Shown: piece after piece, positions 15,905 to 24,633 of the stretch
Layout of the letters: each line of letters opens with the position of its first letter
Numbering within the stretch: the stretch's first letter is position 1
DNA from: JAICUF01 sp038250675
Lineage (GTDB): Bacteria; Gemmatimonadota; Gemmatimonadetes; Gemmatimonadales; GWC2-71-9
DNA: 64,000 nucleotides
Direction of reading: 5' to 3'
Assembly: GCA_038250675.1 (NCBI GenBank)
Contig: JBBSCB010000005.1
Coordinates: 71,960-135,959 of the forward strand
Position numbers and translations under genes: made by a program
The notes under the pieces: generated by a model
Database searches by the model: none
The model's input: the letters and a program-made list of their open reading frames with translations, nothing else
What the model was told of the DNA's origin: nothing

Positions 15905-17989
15905 CTGAAGACCGACACTTCCCCCGCCGCCTCGGCCCGTCCATTACCCGCGACTCCCGGCGGTGCCGCCGCGGATGACGACGGGGCGCAGGCCTGGCTC
16001 AGCATCAATACGATTCGCGCGCTGGCGATGGACGCCGTGCAGGCGGCCGACTCGGGGCATCCGGGCACGCCGATGTCGCTGGCGCCCGTGGCGTACGTAC
16101 TCTGGCACCACCTGCTCCGCCACAATCCGGCCAATCCGCACTGGGACGATCGCGACCGGTTCGTGCTCTCCTGCGGCCACGCGTCAATGCTGCTCTACTC
16201 GATCCTCTACCTGAGCGGCTACGAGCTTTCGCTGGACGATCTCCGGCAGTTCCGCCAGTGGGGCTCGAAGACGCCGGGCCATCCCGAGCTGCATCACACG
16301 CCGGGCGTTGAGACCACGACCGGCCCGCTGGGCCAGGGCGTGGGCAACGCCGTCGGCATGGCGATCGCCGAGCAGTTCCTGGCGGCGCGGTTCAACCGGC
16401 CGGGATTCGAGGTGGTGAACCACCTCATCTGGGCCTTTGCCAGCGATGGCGACATGATGGAAGGAGTGTCCAGCGAGGCGTCGTCGCTCGCGGGTCACCT
16501 CAAGCTCGGCAATCTCTGCGTGGTGTACGATGACAACCACATCACCATCGACGGCCACACCGACATCTCGTTCACCGAGGACGTGGGCCAGCGCTACGAG
16601 GCGTACGGCTGGCACGTGCAGCACGTGCACGGCGGCAACGATCTCGACGCCATCGCCGTGGCCCTCGAAGCTGCGCGCGCCGAGACCGAGCGGCCGAGCA
16701 TGATCGTGCTGCGGACGATCATCGGCGACCCCGCACCCACCAAGCGTGACACGCCGGAGGCGCACGGCTCGCCGCTGGGCGCCGACGAAGTGCGGCGCAC
16801 CAAGGGAATCCTCGGCTGGCCCGAGGAGCCGCCCTTCTACGTGCCGGACGAGGCGCTGGCCCACTGGCGCCAGGCGGTGCCGCGCGGCAAGGCGCTGGAG
16901 CGCGACTGGGACCAGATGTTCGCGCGGTACGCCGGGGCGCATCCCGAGCTGGCGGCGGAGTACCGGCGCTGGATGAAGGGCGAGCTGCCGGACGGCTGGG
17001 ACAAGGGGCTGCCGACGCTGACGCCCGCGCAGGGCCCGCTGGCGACGCGGCAGGCCTCGGGCAAGGCGCTCGACGCGCTGGCAAGGACGCTACCGAATCT
17101 CATGGGTGGCTCCGCCGACCTGGGCGGCAGCACCGGCGTCACGCTCACCGACGGCGGCGTGTTCGCGCCGGACCATCCGGGACGAGTGCTGCACTACGGC
17201 GTGCGGGAGCACGCGATGGGCGCCGCGATGAACGGGATGGCGGTGCACGGCGGGGTGCGGCCGTTCGGCAGCACCTTCTTTGTCTTCACCGATTACATGA
17301 AGCCGGCCATCCGCCTGGCCGCCATCATGAAGGCGCCGACGATCTACATCTGCACCCACGATTCCATCGGCCTGGGAGAGGACGGCCCCACGCACCAGCC
17401 GATTGGCCAGCTCGCCATGCTGCGCGCCATTCCCGGAATGAGCGTCATCCGCCCGGCGGACGCGACCGAGACGATCGAGGCGTGGCGCGTCGCGATCCGC
17501 CATACCGGCGGCCCCTGCATGCTGGTGCTGACCCGCCAGAAGCTGCCGATCCTCGACCGTACGAAGCTGGCGCCGGCGGACGGCGTGGCCCGCGGCGCGT
17601 ACGTGCTGTGCGAGCCGGACGGCGGCGCCGAGGCGATCCTGATCGGCACGGGCTCCGAGGTGAGCATCGCGCTCGACGCGGCGGAGCAGCTTGGCCGCGA
17701 GGGAATCCGCGCGCGGGTCGTCTCGATGCCGTCATGGGATCTCTTCGAGGCCCAGACCCAGGCGTACCGCGACGAGGTGCTCCCACCGGCGATCCGCGCC
17801 CGCGTGGCGATCGAGGCGGCCGCCTCGCTCGGCTGGCATCGCTGGATCACCGACGAAGGCGTCTTCCTCGGGCTTGATCATTTCGGCGCGTCGGCGCCGG
17901 CGGAGCGGCTGTTCAAGGAATTCGGGCTGACACCGGACCATGCGGCGGCCGCGGTCCGCACGCTTCTGCATCGAAAGAAGGCCACATGA
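15905..17989 (+). CDS. tkt: Transketolase, apparent CTG start
   Basis: A thiamine-diphosphate enzyme of about 694 residues that moves two-carbon ketol units in the pentose phosphate pathway. The N-terminal core (INTIRALAMDAVQAADSGHPG), the ThDP-binding GDGDMMEGVSSEA-type motif (here SDGDMMEG) and the C-terminal EDGPTHQP region are present. The first in-frame ATG (16028) would remove conserved residues, and no GTG or TTG exists upstream; AAGGAG at 15893-15898 followed six bases later by CTG (15905) is the best start. It overlaps tal by ATGA. Divergent from carH with about 195 bases between. Confidence 0.93.
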   Translation: MKTDTSPAASARPLPATPGGAAADDDGAQAWLSINTIRALAMDAVQAADSGHPGTPMSLAPVAYVLWHHLLRHNPANPHWDDRDRFVLSCGHASMLLYSILYLSGYELSLDDLRQFRQWGSKTPGHPELHHTPGVETTTGPLGQGVGNAVGMAIAEQFLAARFNRPGFEVVNHLIWAFASDGDMMEGVSSEASSLAGHLKLGNLCVVYDDNHITIDGHTDISFTEDVGQRYEAYGWHVQHVHGGNDLDAIAVALEAARAETERPSMIVLRTIIGDPAPTKRDTPEAHGSPLGADEVRRTKGILGWPEEPPFYVPDEALAHWRQAVPRGKALERDWDQMFARYAGAHPELAAEYRRWMKGELPDGWDKGLPTLTPAQGPLATRQASGKALDALARTLPNLMGGSADLGGSTGVTLTDGGVFAPDHPGRVLHYGVREHAMGAAMNGMAVHGGVRPFGSTFFVFTDYMKPAIRLAAIMKAPTIYICTHDSIGLGEDGPTHQPIGQLAMLRAIPGMSVIRPADATETIEAWRVAIRHTGGPCMLVLTRQKLPILDRTKLAPADGVARGAYVLCEPDGGAEAILIGTGSEVSIALDAAEQLGREGIRARVVSMPSWDLFEAQTQAYRDEVLPPAIRARVAIEAAASLGWHRWITDEGVFLGLDHFGASAPAERLFKEFGLTPDHAAAAVRTLLHRKKAT

Positions 17990-19092
17990 GCAACCCACTC
18001 GTCCGGCTCGGCGAACTTGGCCAGAGCCCCTGGTACGACAACATCACGCGGGACCTGATCACGTCGGGCCGCCTGGCGCGGCTGATCCACGACGACGGGC
18101 TCCGCGGCATGACGTCCAACCCCACGATCTTCGAGAAGGCGGTCGCGGGGACCGACGTCTACGACGACACGATCCGGAAGGCGATGGACGTGGGCAAGGA
18201 AGCCGCCGCCATCTTCGAGACGATCGCGGTGGCGGACGTCCGCTCCGCCTGCGACGTCTTCCGTCCGGTCTACGACCGCACCGGCGGCGGCGACGGCCTC
18301 GTGTCCATCGAGGTCTCGCCCACGCTGAGCCACGATACGAGGGGCTCGATCGCCGAGGCGGAACGGCTGTGGCGCTCGGTGGACCGGCCCAACCTGATGG
18401 TCAAGATTCCGGGTACAAAGGAAGGTCTGCCGGCTATTACCCACTGCATGACCGCCGGGATCAACATCAACATCACGCTGCTCTTTGCCGTTGAACGGTA
18501 CGCGGAAGTGATCGAGGCATTTCTCGCGGCGCTGGAGCAGCGCACCGCGCGCAACCAGCCGATCGACCGGCTGGCGTCGGTGGCCAGCTTCTTCGTGAGC
18601 CGGGTGGATACCAAGGTGGACCCCCAACTCGATGCGAAAGGGGATCCAGAGGGCATCCGCGGGACCATCGCCATCGCCAATGCGGCAATGGCGTACAAGC
18701 TGTTCGAGGAGACGCTGGGCCGGGAGCGGTGGCGCCGGCTCGCGGCGGCCGGCGCCCGACCGCAGCGCCCCCTCTGGGCCTCCACCAGTACCAAGGATCC
18801 CAAGTACCCCGACATCTACTACGTCGAGGCGCTGGTGGCGCCGCAGACGGTGGACACCATGCCACCAGCGACATTCGAGGCGTATCGCGATCACGGCAAC
18901 CCGGAGTCGCGAATCCACGATGCGATCGAGCGGGCGCCGGCGCAACTCGCGGCGCTCGAGAAATCGGGGATCTCACTCCGGCAGGTGACGCAGGAGCTGG
19001 AAGACGAAGGAGTCGAGAAGTTCAGCGCGTCCTACACATCGCTGCTGGACGGTGTACGGGCCAAGGCGGGAGCGCTGACCGCGCGGCACTGA
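17986..19092 (+). CDS. tal: Transaldolase
   Basis: A 368-residue class I aldolase that transfers dihydroxyacetone units between sedoheptulose 7-phosphate and glyceraldehyde 3-phosphate. Family motifs are clear: GMTSNPTIFEKA near the N-terminus, VSPTLSHDT, and VKIPGTKEGLPAI, which carries the Schiff-base lysine. TSTKDPKYPDIYYVEALVAP matches the long (about 360-residue) transaldolase class. The start overlaps the tkt stop by ATGA, so the two enzymes of the non-oxidative pentose phosphate pathway are translationally coupled. A 13-base direct repeat (TGACCGCGCGGCA, 19076 and 19090) spans its end. Confidence 0.95.
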   Translation: MSNPLVRLGELGQSPWYDNITRDLITSGRLARLIHDDGLRGMTSNPTIFEKAVAGTDVYDDTIRKAMDVGKEAAAIFETIAVADVRSACDVFRPVYDRTGGGDGLVSIEVSPTLSHDTRGSIAEAERLWRSVDRPNLMVKIPGTKEGLPAITHCMTAGININITLLFAVERYAEVIEAFLAALEQRTARNQPIDRLASVASFFVSRVDTKVDPQLDAKGDPEGIRGTIAIANAAMAYKLFEETLGRERWRRLAAAGARPQRPLWASTSTKDPKYPDIYYVEALVAPQTVDTMPPATFEAYRDHGNPESRIHDAIERAPAQLAALEKSGISLRQVTQELEDEGVEKFSASYTSLLDGVRAKAGALTARH

Positions 19093-19187
19093 CCGCGCGG
19101 CAGCCCGGCCTCGCGGCCTGAGCCATCGCGGGTATATTTCCCCGCTCGCACCTCCCCACATCCCCAATCTCGAGCCTCCAGACACCT

Positions 19188-20477
19188 ATGTGGCGATTCC
19201 TGCGCTCGATCTCGCTGACCTGGTGGATCATCATCGCCACCATCCTCGGTGCCATCGTCGGCTACCTGGACCACGACTACTGGCTCGGGGTCAATGTCGG
19301 CGCCGCGCTGCGGCCGCTCTCCACGATCTTCCTCCGGATGATCAAGTCCATCGTGGTACCGCTGGTCTTTGGCGCGCTGGTGATCGGGATCGCCGGCCAC
19401 GGCGACGACCTCAAGCGGGTGGGCCGGCTGGCGCTCAAGTCGCTGATCTACTTCGAGCTGGTCACCTCGGTGGCGCTGTTCATCGGGCTGGGCGCGGTCA
19501 ACCTGTTCAAGCCCGGCGTGGGCGTGACGCTCGCGGCCCCCTCGGCCGAGGCGCAGCAGTTTGCCGGCACGCCGACCACGCTGTCCGGCGTGCTGGAGCA
19601 CACGGTGCCGCAGAGCTTCTTCGAGGCGGCATCGAAGAACGAAGTGCTCCAGATCGTCTTCTTCTCGGTGCTCTTTGCCGCGGCGCTGACCCAGGTCCAG
19701 GGCCGGCCCAAGGAGATGATGCTCGGCTTCTGCGAGGGGCTGTCGGAGGTGATGTTCAAGTTCACCAATATCGTCATGAAGTTCGCGCCCATCGGCATCT
19801 TTGCCGCGATCGCGGATACGATCGGCAAGAACGGCATCGAGGTGATCTGGAACCTGGGCAAGCTGGTGGGGACGCTCTACATCGCGCTGATCGCGTTCAT
19901 CCTCCTCGTGCTGATACCGATCGCACTGCTGACGCGGGTGCCCCTCAAGCCGTTCTGGAAATGGGTCAAGGCGCCCTGGCTCATCGCCTTTTCCACCGCG
20001 TCATCGGAGGCGGCGCTGCCGCTGGCGATGGAGAACATGGAAAAGTTCGGCGTGCCGCGGCGGATCGTGTCATTCGTGCTGCCCACCGGCTATTCGTTCA
20101 ATCTCGACGGATCCACCCTGTACCTGGCGGTCGCATCCGTCTTCGTGGCGCAGGCGGCGGGGATCCACCTGGGCCTGGGCCAGCAGCTGCTGATGATGCT
20201 GACGCTCATGCTGACCAGCAAGGGCGTCGCGGCGGTCCCGCGCGCGTCGCTGGTCATTCTCTCCGGCACGCTGGTGACGTTCGGGCTGCCGCTCGAGGGC
20301 GTTGCCGTGATCCTGGGCGTGGATGCGTTCATGGATATGGCCCGCACCTCCATCAACCTCGTGGGCAACTGCCTGGCCTCCGCGGTCATGGCCCGCTGGG
20401 AGGGCGAGTTCACGCCGGAAGGCCTCGAGCTGGGTGTGCACCCGGTCCCGGATGCGATGGGAGGCGGCGGGGCGTGA
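19188..20477 (+). CDS. Dicarboxylate/amino acid:cation symporter (DAACS family)
   Basis: A 429-residue inner-membrane secondary transporter of the GltP/DctA/EAAT type, importing glutamate, aspartate or C4-dicarboxylates with Na+ or H+. Family motifs: RMIKSIVVPLVFGALV in helix 3, the Ser-rich hairpin AFSTASSEAALPLAMENME, PTGYSFNLDGSTLYL in helix 7, and MARTSINLVGNCLAS in helix 8 with the Asp/Arg substrate-binding region. Length is normal. Its stop codon overlaps the GTG start of a secreted hydrolase, suggesting an operon. Confidence 0.93.
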   Translation: MWRFLRSISLTWWIIIATILGAIVGYLDHDYWLGVNVGAALRPLSTIFLRMIKSIVVPLVFGALVIGIAGHGDDLKRVGRLALKSLIYFELVTSVALFIGLGAVNLFKPGVGVTLAAPSAEAQQFAGTPTTLSGVLEHTVPQSFFEAASKNEVLQIVFFSVLFAAALTQVQGRPKEMMLGFCEGLSEVMFKFTNIVMKFAPIGIFAAIADTIGKNGIEVIWNLGKLVGTLYIALIAFILLVLIPIALLTRVPLKPFWKWVKAPWLIAFSTASSEAALPLAMENMEKFGVPRRIVSFVLPTGYSFNLDGSTLYLAVASVFVAQAAGIHLGLGQQLLMMLTLMLTSKGVAAVPRASLVILSGTLVTFGLPLEGVAVILGVDAFMDMARTSINLVGNCLASAVMARWEGEFTPEGLELGVHPVPDAMGGGGA

Positions 20478-21241
20478 GCCGGCGCACGAGACTCGCGGCC
20501 GCGCTCGTCGTGGCGGCGATCATGAGCTGCCAGGTGCACTCGGCCGCCGGCGGACAGACGCCGGAGGTGCACGTCGCCCGGCATCATCCCATGCAGTACT
20601 ACCTGTCGCTGCCCGCCGCCTGGAGCAAGGAGCGGGATTGGCCGGTGCTCATCGCGCTGGAGGGCTCCGGGCGCGAGTTCACGCTGGAGCATTCGGAATT
20701 CGTGCGGGCGCGGGGTAAGCGGCCGTATATCATCGTCACGCCGCTCATCCTCTCCGACCGCGGCCACTACGATCCACCGTACCCGTACCCGTCAAAGCTC
20801 TGGCAGGGCGGCACCGACGACTTCGACATGGGCGGCCTCCGCCGCATCATCGACGACATCCACGACAAGTACAACGGACGCGCGCGGGTCTACGTCACCG
20901 GCTTTTCCGCCGGCGGCCACCTGGCGTGGGCCATGGCGTTCACCCATCCCGAGCTGCTGGCCGGCGTGGCGGCGGTGGACGCCACCTACACGGGGCGCGG
21001 CGTGCGGTCGGTGTCGGTGGACAGCGAGCGGGTCACGCTGCCGATCCGTTCGTTCCAGGGGGACCAGGATCCCCATCGAGAGAGCTTCGAACGCCAGTGG
21101 ATCCACGCCGAGGCGGTGGCGACGACGCACGGATACGAGACGGTGTCGCGGGTGATCGTCGCGGGCGCGCACCACGAGCGGATGCCGGAGCGGGTATTCG
21201 CGTGGATGGATTCCCTGGAGGCCGCGCGGGCCGGCCGTTGA
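20474..21241 (+). CDS. Secreted alpha/beta hydrolase (esterase/depolymerase-like)
   Basis: A 255-residue exported hydrolase: signal sequence ending near AAIMSCQ (possible lipobox), then an alpha/beta-hydrolase domain with nucleophile Ser in VTGFSAGGHLAW, an Asp in FQGDQDP and a His in AGAHHERMP as the likely triad. It resembles the LpqC/PHB-depolymerase-like and phospholipase/carboxylesterase groups acting on esters outside the cytoplasm; the substrate is unknown. It starts with GTG overlapping the symporter stop (GTGA), so it is probably co-translated with the transporter, which could then take up its product (inference). Confidence 0.82.
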   Translation: MSRRTRLAAALVVAAIMSCQVHSAAGGQTPEVHVARHHPMQYYLSLPAAWSKERDWPVLIALEGSGREFTLEHSEFVRARGKRPYIIVTPLILSDRGHYDPPYPYPSKLWQGGTDDFDMGGLRRIIDDIHDKYNGRARVYVTGFSAGGHLAWAMAFTHPELLAGVAAVDATYTGRGVRSVSVDSERVTLPIRSFQGDQDPHRESFERQWIHAEAVATTHGYETVSRVIVAGAHHERMPERVFAWMDSLEAARAGR

Positions 21242-21477
21242 GCAGCTGCACCTGGAAACCCTTTGGGCCCCGTCCCCGTCCGCCGGCGTCTACGACTCCA
21301 CCGGATTCGTGGCGCAGGTGGCGCGCAAGGTCAGTACGGTGGCCAATGCGAAGCCCACGGCGCTGGAGGACGCGTCGCTCTCCACCTGGATCCACCACAC
21401 GGACGGCAGCGGATACATCCGCGACGCGAGCAACAACGCATCGGCATCAGCACCCGGAGCGGCATCATCACCGGCCG
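21242..21477 (+). pseudogene. Possible frame-broken coding remnant
   Basis: Between the hydrolase and gluQ there is sequence with protein-like composition but no intact gene. One frame reads a sensible stretch up to about 21430 (containing VAQVARKVSTVANAKPTALE and STWIHHTDGSGYIRDASN). A second frame continues with RIGISTRSGIITGR to a TAG just past 21477. A single-base shift near 21430 would join them. I do not recognise the family. It may be a decayed gene, a sequencing error, or chance in GC-rich DNA. Confidence 0.3.
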
Positions 21478-22323
21478 CTAGAGTGGGAGGCCGCCCCGGC
21501 GGGCGGCCTCACGCAGCACTTCGTCGGGCGGGATACCGGCGGCGTGCAGCTCGCGAATGCCGGTATCGCCGCTCGCCTTGCTCAGCTTGTGGCCGTCCGG
21601 CTTCAGGATCAGCGGATGGTGCAGAAAGACCGGCGGCCGCTCGCGGCCCAGCATCCGCGCCAGGCGGAGCTGCCGGCCGGTGGAGTCGAGCAGGTCCTCG
21701 CCCCGGATGACCAGGTCCACGTCCTGCCGCCGGTCGTCAACCGTCACCGCAAACTGATAGGTCCAGTGGCCCAGTCGGTCCCGGACCATGAGGTCGCCGC
21801 ACTGCGCATCCGGCTTCTGGGTTTGCGGACCCAGCCGCGCGTCGTCGAACGTCTCGGTGCCCGGACCCAGCACGACGCGCACGCTGCGGCCGGGCTCGAA
21901 CGCCAACTCGCGCTCGCGACAGCGGCCGGCGTAGCGCGTCTCCTCGCCAAAGACGTCGGCCGCCTCCAGCGCGATGGTGCGGCGGGTGCAGTCGCAGGCG
22001 TAGACCCGGTGCTCGCGGCTGAGCCGGTCCAGCGCGTCGGTATACGCCGCGTCGGATTCACTTTGGCGCGGCGCGGTCGCATCGGGCACCAGTCCCAGCC
22101 AGGCCAGATCCTCCAGCAGTGCCGCCTCGTATTCCGGCCGGCAGCGGGTGGCATCGTGGTCCTCGATCCGGAGCAGCACCCGCCCATCCAGCGCGCGCGC
22201 AATGGTCCAGACCCAGACCGCGTTCACCACATGGCCCAGATGGATGTATCCGGTCGGGCTCGGCGCAAAGCGGGTGAGCGGCCGCGGCGGCAGGCGGCGG
22301 CGGAGCGCGTCGAGATCGAGCAC
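21478..22323 (-). CDS. gluQ: Glutamyl-Q tRNA(Asp) synthetase
   Basis: A 281-residue truncated class I aminoacyl-tRNA synthetase that attaches glutamate to queuosine in the anticodon of tRNA-Asp. The signature RFAPSPTGYIHLGH holds the HIGH motif, GHKLSKA holds the KMSKS-like loop, and the zinc site CDC...Y...C (around YACDC and RYAGRC) separates it from full GluRS; the anticodon-binding domain is missing, as it should be. Start is GTG at 22323, about 11 codons before the signature; no stronger start is nearer. The serine hydrolase upstream ends 20 bases before it. Confidence 0.92.
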   Translation of the reverse strand: MLDLDALRRRLPPRPLTRFAPSPTGYIHLGHVVNAVWVWTIARALDGRVLLRIEDHDATRCRPEYEAALLEDLAWLGLVPDATAPRQSESDAAYTDALDRLSREHRVYACDCTRRTIALEAADVFGEETRYAGRCRERELAFEPGRSVRVVLGPGTETFDDARLGPQTQKPDAQCGDLMVRDRLGHWTYQFAVTVDDRRQDVDLVIRGEDLLDSTGRQLRLARMLGRERPPVFLHHPLILKPDGHKLSKASGDTGIRELHAAGIPPDEVLREAARRGGLPL

Positions 22324-22343
22324 GGCGCTGGCGGGGCGGGCCG

Positions 22344-23546
22344 CTAGTGGAAGAGCGGAAAGACCCGCTCGATGATCCGGTCGCGCACCGTGCGGAGCAT
22401 CAGCGATGCATCGGCGTCGGGTGAGCCCGGCGTGTCGCTGGAGCCCGACGTGTTGGTGACGCCGATGGCCGCCGTGTGCGAGCCGGGCTGAATGTAGAAG
22501 AACGAACGGAACCCCGCCTGGCTCCCGGTCTTGCCGACGTACCGCCGCCCGCCCCGGTCCAGCACAAAGAACCCCGCCGTCACCGAGTCTCCCTCGGCGC
22601 CGTCCCCCGGCACCGGGAGGATAGGCCGCCACATCTCCTCCAGCGAGCTCTGCTTGAGCACGCCGTCGTACGCCGCGCGGCGCGCCGGCGCGCCCACCAG
22701 GAACGCGAGGTACTTCGCCATGTCGGTGAGCGGCGCGTTGAGCCCGCCGTTGGACACGGTGATCCCGGTATCGAAGTCGAGCCCTACCGGAGTCACCCTG
22801 CCGTGCGATATGTCGTAGCTGTTGGACCGGAAGCGCAGCAGATGGTACGGCGTGACGTCGAAGTAGCTGTGATACATCTCCAGCGGCTTGAGGATGTTCT
22901 TGTCGACGTACACCTCGTAGTCGTCGCCGGTGAGCCGCTCGATGATGATGCCGAGAAAGACGATGCCGGGATTGGAATAGCCAAAGCGTGTGCCGGGCGC
23001 AAAGAGGAGCTCGGTGTACGGCATCATCGCCACGAGCTGTGACCACTGGGTGGGCTCGAACGGGTGCCACGGCTTGTCGCCGGCCCAGGGCCAGGTGGGA
23101 TTCCGGAACCCGGCCGAGTGGCTCATGAGCTGGCGAATGGTGACGGCGCTGATGTCGCCGAACGTATCGTGCACCATGCGGAGCTCGGGGATGTACTTGA
23201 CCGCGGGATCATCCAGCCGGAGGAACCCGCGATCGCGGAGCTGCATGATGCCGATGGCGGTGAACGTCTTGGTGATGGACGCCCAGTGGTAGATCGTGCT
23301 GTCATCCACCGCGCGGCCGGTGGCGCGATCGGCCAGGCCCACGTCGTCATGGGCCAGAATCTGATCGTCGCGCACAAACCAGAGACTGCCGCCGGCGATG
23401 CCTTGCCGCCCAAGGGAGCTGGCGAACAGGGCATGGACATCGGCCCAGGCGCGGTCGAAGCCGGCGGGGGTCTGGGCGCGGGCGGCGACCGGATGCGCGA
23501 GCGAGAGCGCGGCGGCGGCGAGGCGGAGCAGGCGGCGGGTGGGCAT
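22344..23546 (-). CDS. Secreted serine hydrolase, beta-lactamase/class C-like family
   Basis: A 400-residue exported protein with signal sequence ending AARAQ. The penicillin-binding fold motifs are seen: SxxK in HWASITKTFTA, the YxN equivalent in GYSNPGIVFLG, and KTG in YVGKTGSQAG. Such proteins (COG1680) include esterases, D-aminopeptidases and PBP-like enzymes; few are true beta-lactamases. The substrate is not inferable. It lies 20 bases upstream of gluQ and so may share its transcript, although the functions seem unrelated. Confidence 0.9.
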   Translation of the reverse strand: MPTRRLLRLAAAALSLAHPVAARAQTPAGFDRAWADVHALFASSLGRQGIAGGSLWFVRDDQILAHDDVGLADRATGRAVDDSTIYHWASITKTFTAIGIMQLRDRGFLRLDDPAVKYIPELRMVHDTFGDISAVTIRQLMSHSAGFRNPTWPWAGDKPWHPFEPTQWSQLVAMMPYTELLFAPGTRFGYSNPGIVFLGIIIERLTGDDYEVYVDKNILKPLEMYHSYFDVTPYHLLRFRSNSYDISHGRVTPVGLDFDTGITVSNGGLNAPLTDMAKYLAFLVGAPARRAAYDGVLKQSSLEEMWRPILPVPGDGAEGDSVTAGFFVLDRGGRRYVGKTGSQAGFRSFFYIQPGSHTAAIGVTNTSGSSDTPGSPDADASLMLRTVRDRIIERVFPLFH

Positions 23547-23843
23547 GAGCGGAAGCTATCGCGGATGCGAGCCGGCGGCCATCGGCGGCTCCCCCGCAGC
23601 CTCCGTGCGGTCCCCGCCTACCAGCTCGGCGCCGAACTTCCCGGCGCCGGGATGAGCCGCCTGTTTGTTGCCACCGACACGGCGCTGGGCCGGCAGGTGG
23701 CGCAGTGCGCCGCAGTGAGCACGATGCGCGGTGCCACCATGGTGCCGGTGCAGGATGACCGCCATGGCCATGGTACCCGAGGGGAATCGCATCGATCTCG
23801 TCGTGCGTTGGCGGGGGCCGTCCAACCGCACCTCCGCGGGCAC
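23547..23843. other. Intergenic region without recognisable gene
   Basis: About 300 bases between two minus-strand genes. Open frames here have skewed composition and no motif. There are ATGGCC/CATGG-type short palindromes (near 23764-23775) but no organised repeat or terminator that I can defend. Confidence 0.4.
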
Positions 23844-24527
23844 TCAGATCAACCCGCGCTCCAGGGCCACGCGCACCGCGAGCCCCACACTGCGGACGTG
23901 CAGCTTGCTGTAGAGGTGGCGCACGTGGGTACGGACGGTATCGATGCTGATGTCGAGTTCCGAGGCGATCTCCTTGTACGAGAGCCCGCTGCCGAGGCCG
24001 CGCAGCACGTCGTGCTCCCGATCCGTCAGTGAAAGCTGCGCGTCGTCAATGGGGAGCAGGGTGCGGTTCGGTGGGGCAGTGGCCTGCACCCGGAGCAATT
24101 CCAGCACCGTCTTGGCCACGCCCGAGGAGAGCGGGGCACCCCCGGCGAGAATACTGCGCAGTTCCCCAAGGATCTCCGTGGCAGGCGCCCGCTTGACCAG
24201 GTACCCGTCGGCTCCGCTGCAGATGGCGTCGAGGACCCGCCGCGGCTCCTCGAAGGCCGTCAGCACCACGATGGGGACATCGGGCAGCATCTCCTTCATC
24301 AGGCGGGTGGCGGTGATGCCGTCGGTGCCGGGGAGGGCGAGGTCCATGAGGAGGAGGTCCCACGGCGGACCGCCGGCGAGTGCGCGGGACTGGGCCGCCG
24401 AGAGGAGGGCCTCGTCCGCCGTGCAAAAGGCGCTCCCGAACATGAACCCCGGTGCATGGGCGAAGAGCGTCTCGAGACTGGAGCGGTAGTGGCGGTCATC
24501 TTCGACCGTGGCAACCCGGACCGTCAT
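23844..24527 (-). CDS. NarL/FixJ-type response regulator
   Basis: A 227-residue DNA-binding response regulator. The receiver domain (residues 1-125) shows the acidic pair in VATVEDDRH, the phospho-acceptor Asp in LLLMDLALPG, the Thr in VVLTAFEEP and the Lys in YLVKRAPA. The C-terminal LuxR helix-turn-helix reads LTDREHDVLRGLGSGLSYKEIA then VRTHVRHLYSKL. It is activated by phosphorylation and should be the partner of the histidine kinase encoded 100 bases upstream on the same strand. Confidence 0.95.
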   Translation of the reverse strand: MTVRVATVEDDRHYRSSLETLFAHAPGFMFGSAFCTADEALLSAAQSRALAGGPPWDLLLMDLALPGTDGITATRLMKEMLPDVPIVVLTAFEEPRRVLDAICSGADGYLVKRAPATEILGELRSILAGGAPLSSGVAKTVLELLRVQATAPPNRTLLPIDDAQLSLTDREHDVLRGLGSGLSYKEIASELDISIDTVRTHVRHLYSKLHVRSVGLAVRVALERGLI

Positions 24528-24633
24528 GGGCAGTCACTCGTTCGCAACGGGGATGGCGGAAAGCATGCAGAAAGTCTACGGCACGGCGGGCGCTTGCGCC
24601 CTCGCATGATCGTGTGATGCGGAATCGGCACGC

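Noticed and set aside
22344..23546. A true class C beta-lactamase
   Set aside because: SxxK, YxN and KTG are present, but the protein has the COG1680-type layout with many non-lactamase relatives, so resistance cannot be claimed.
23556..23843. A 95-codon minus-strand frame downstream of the serine hydrolase promoter region
   Set aside because: His/Arg-rich with no signature; the start has no ribosome site.
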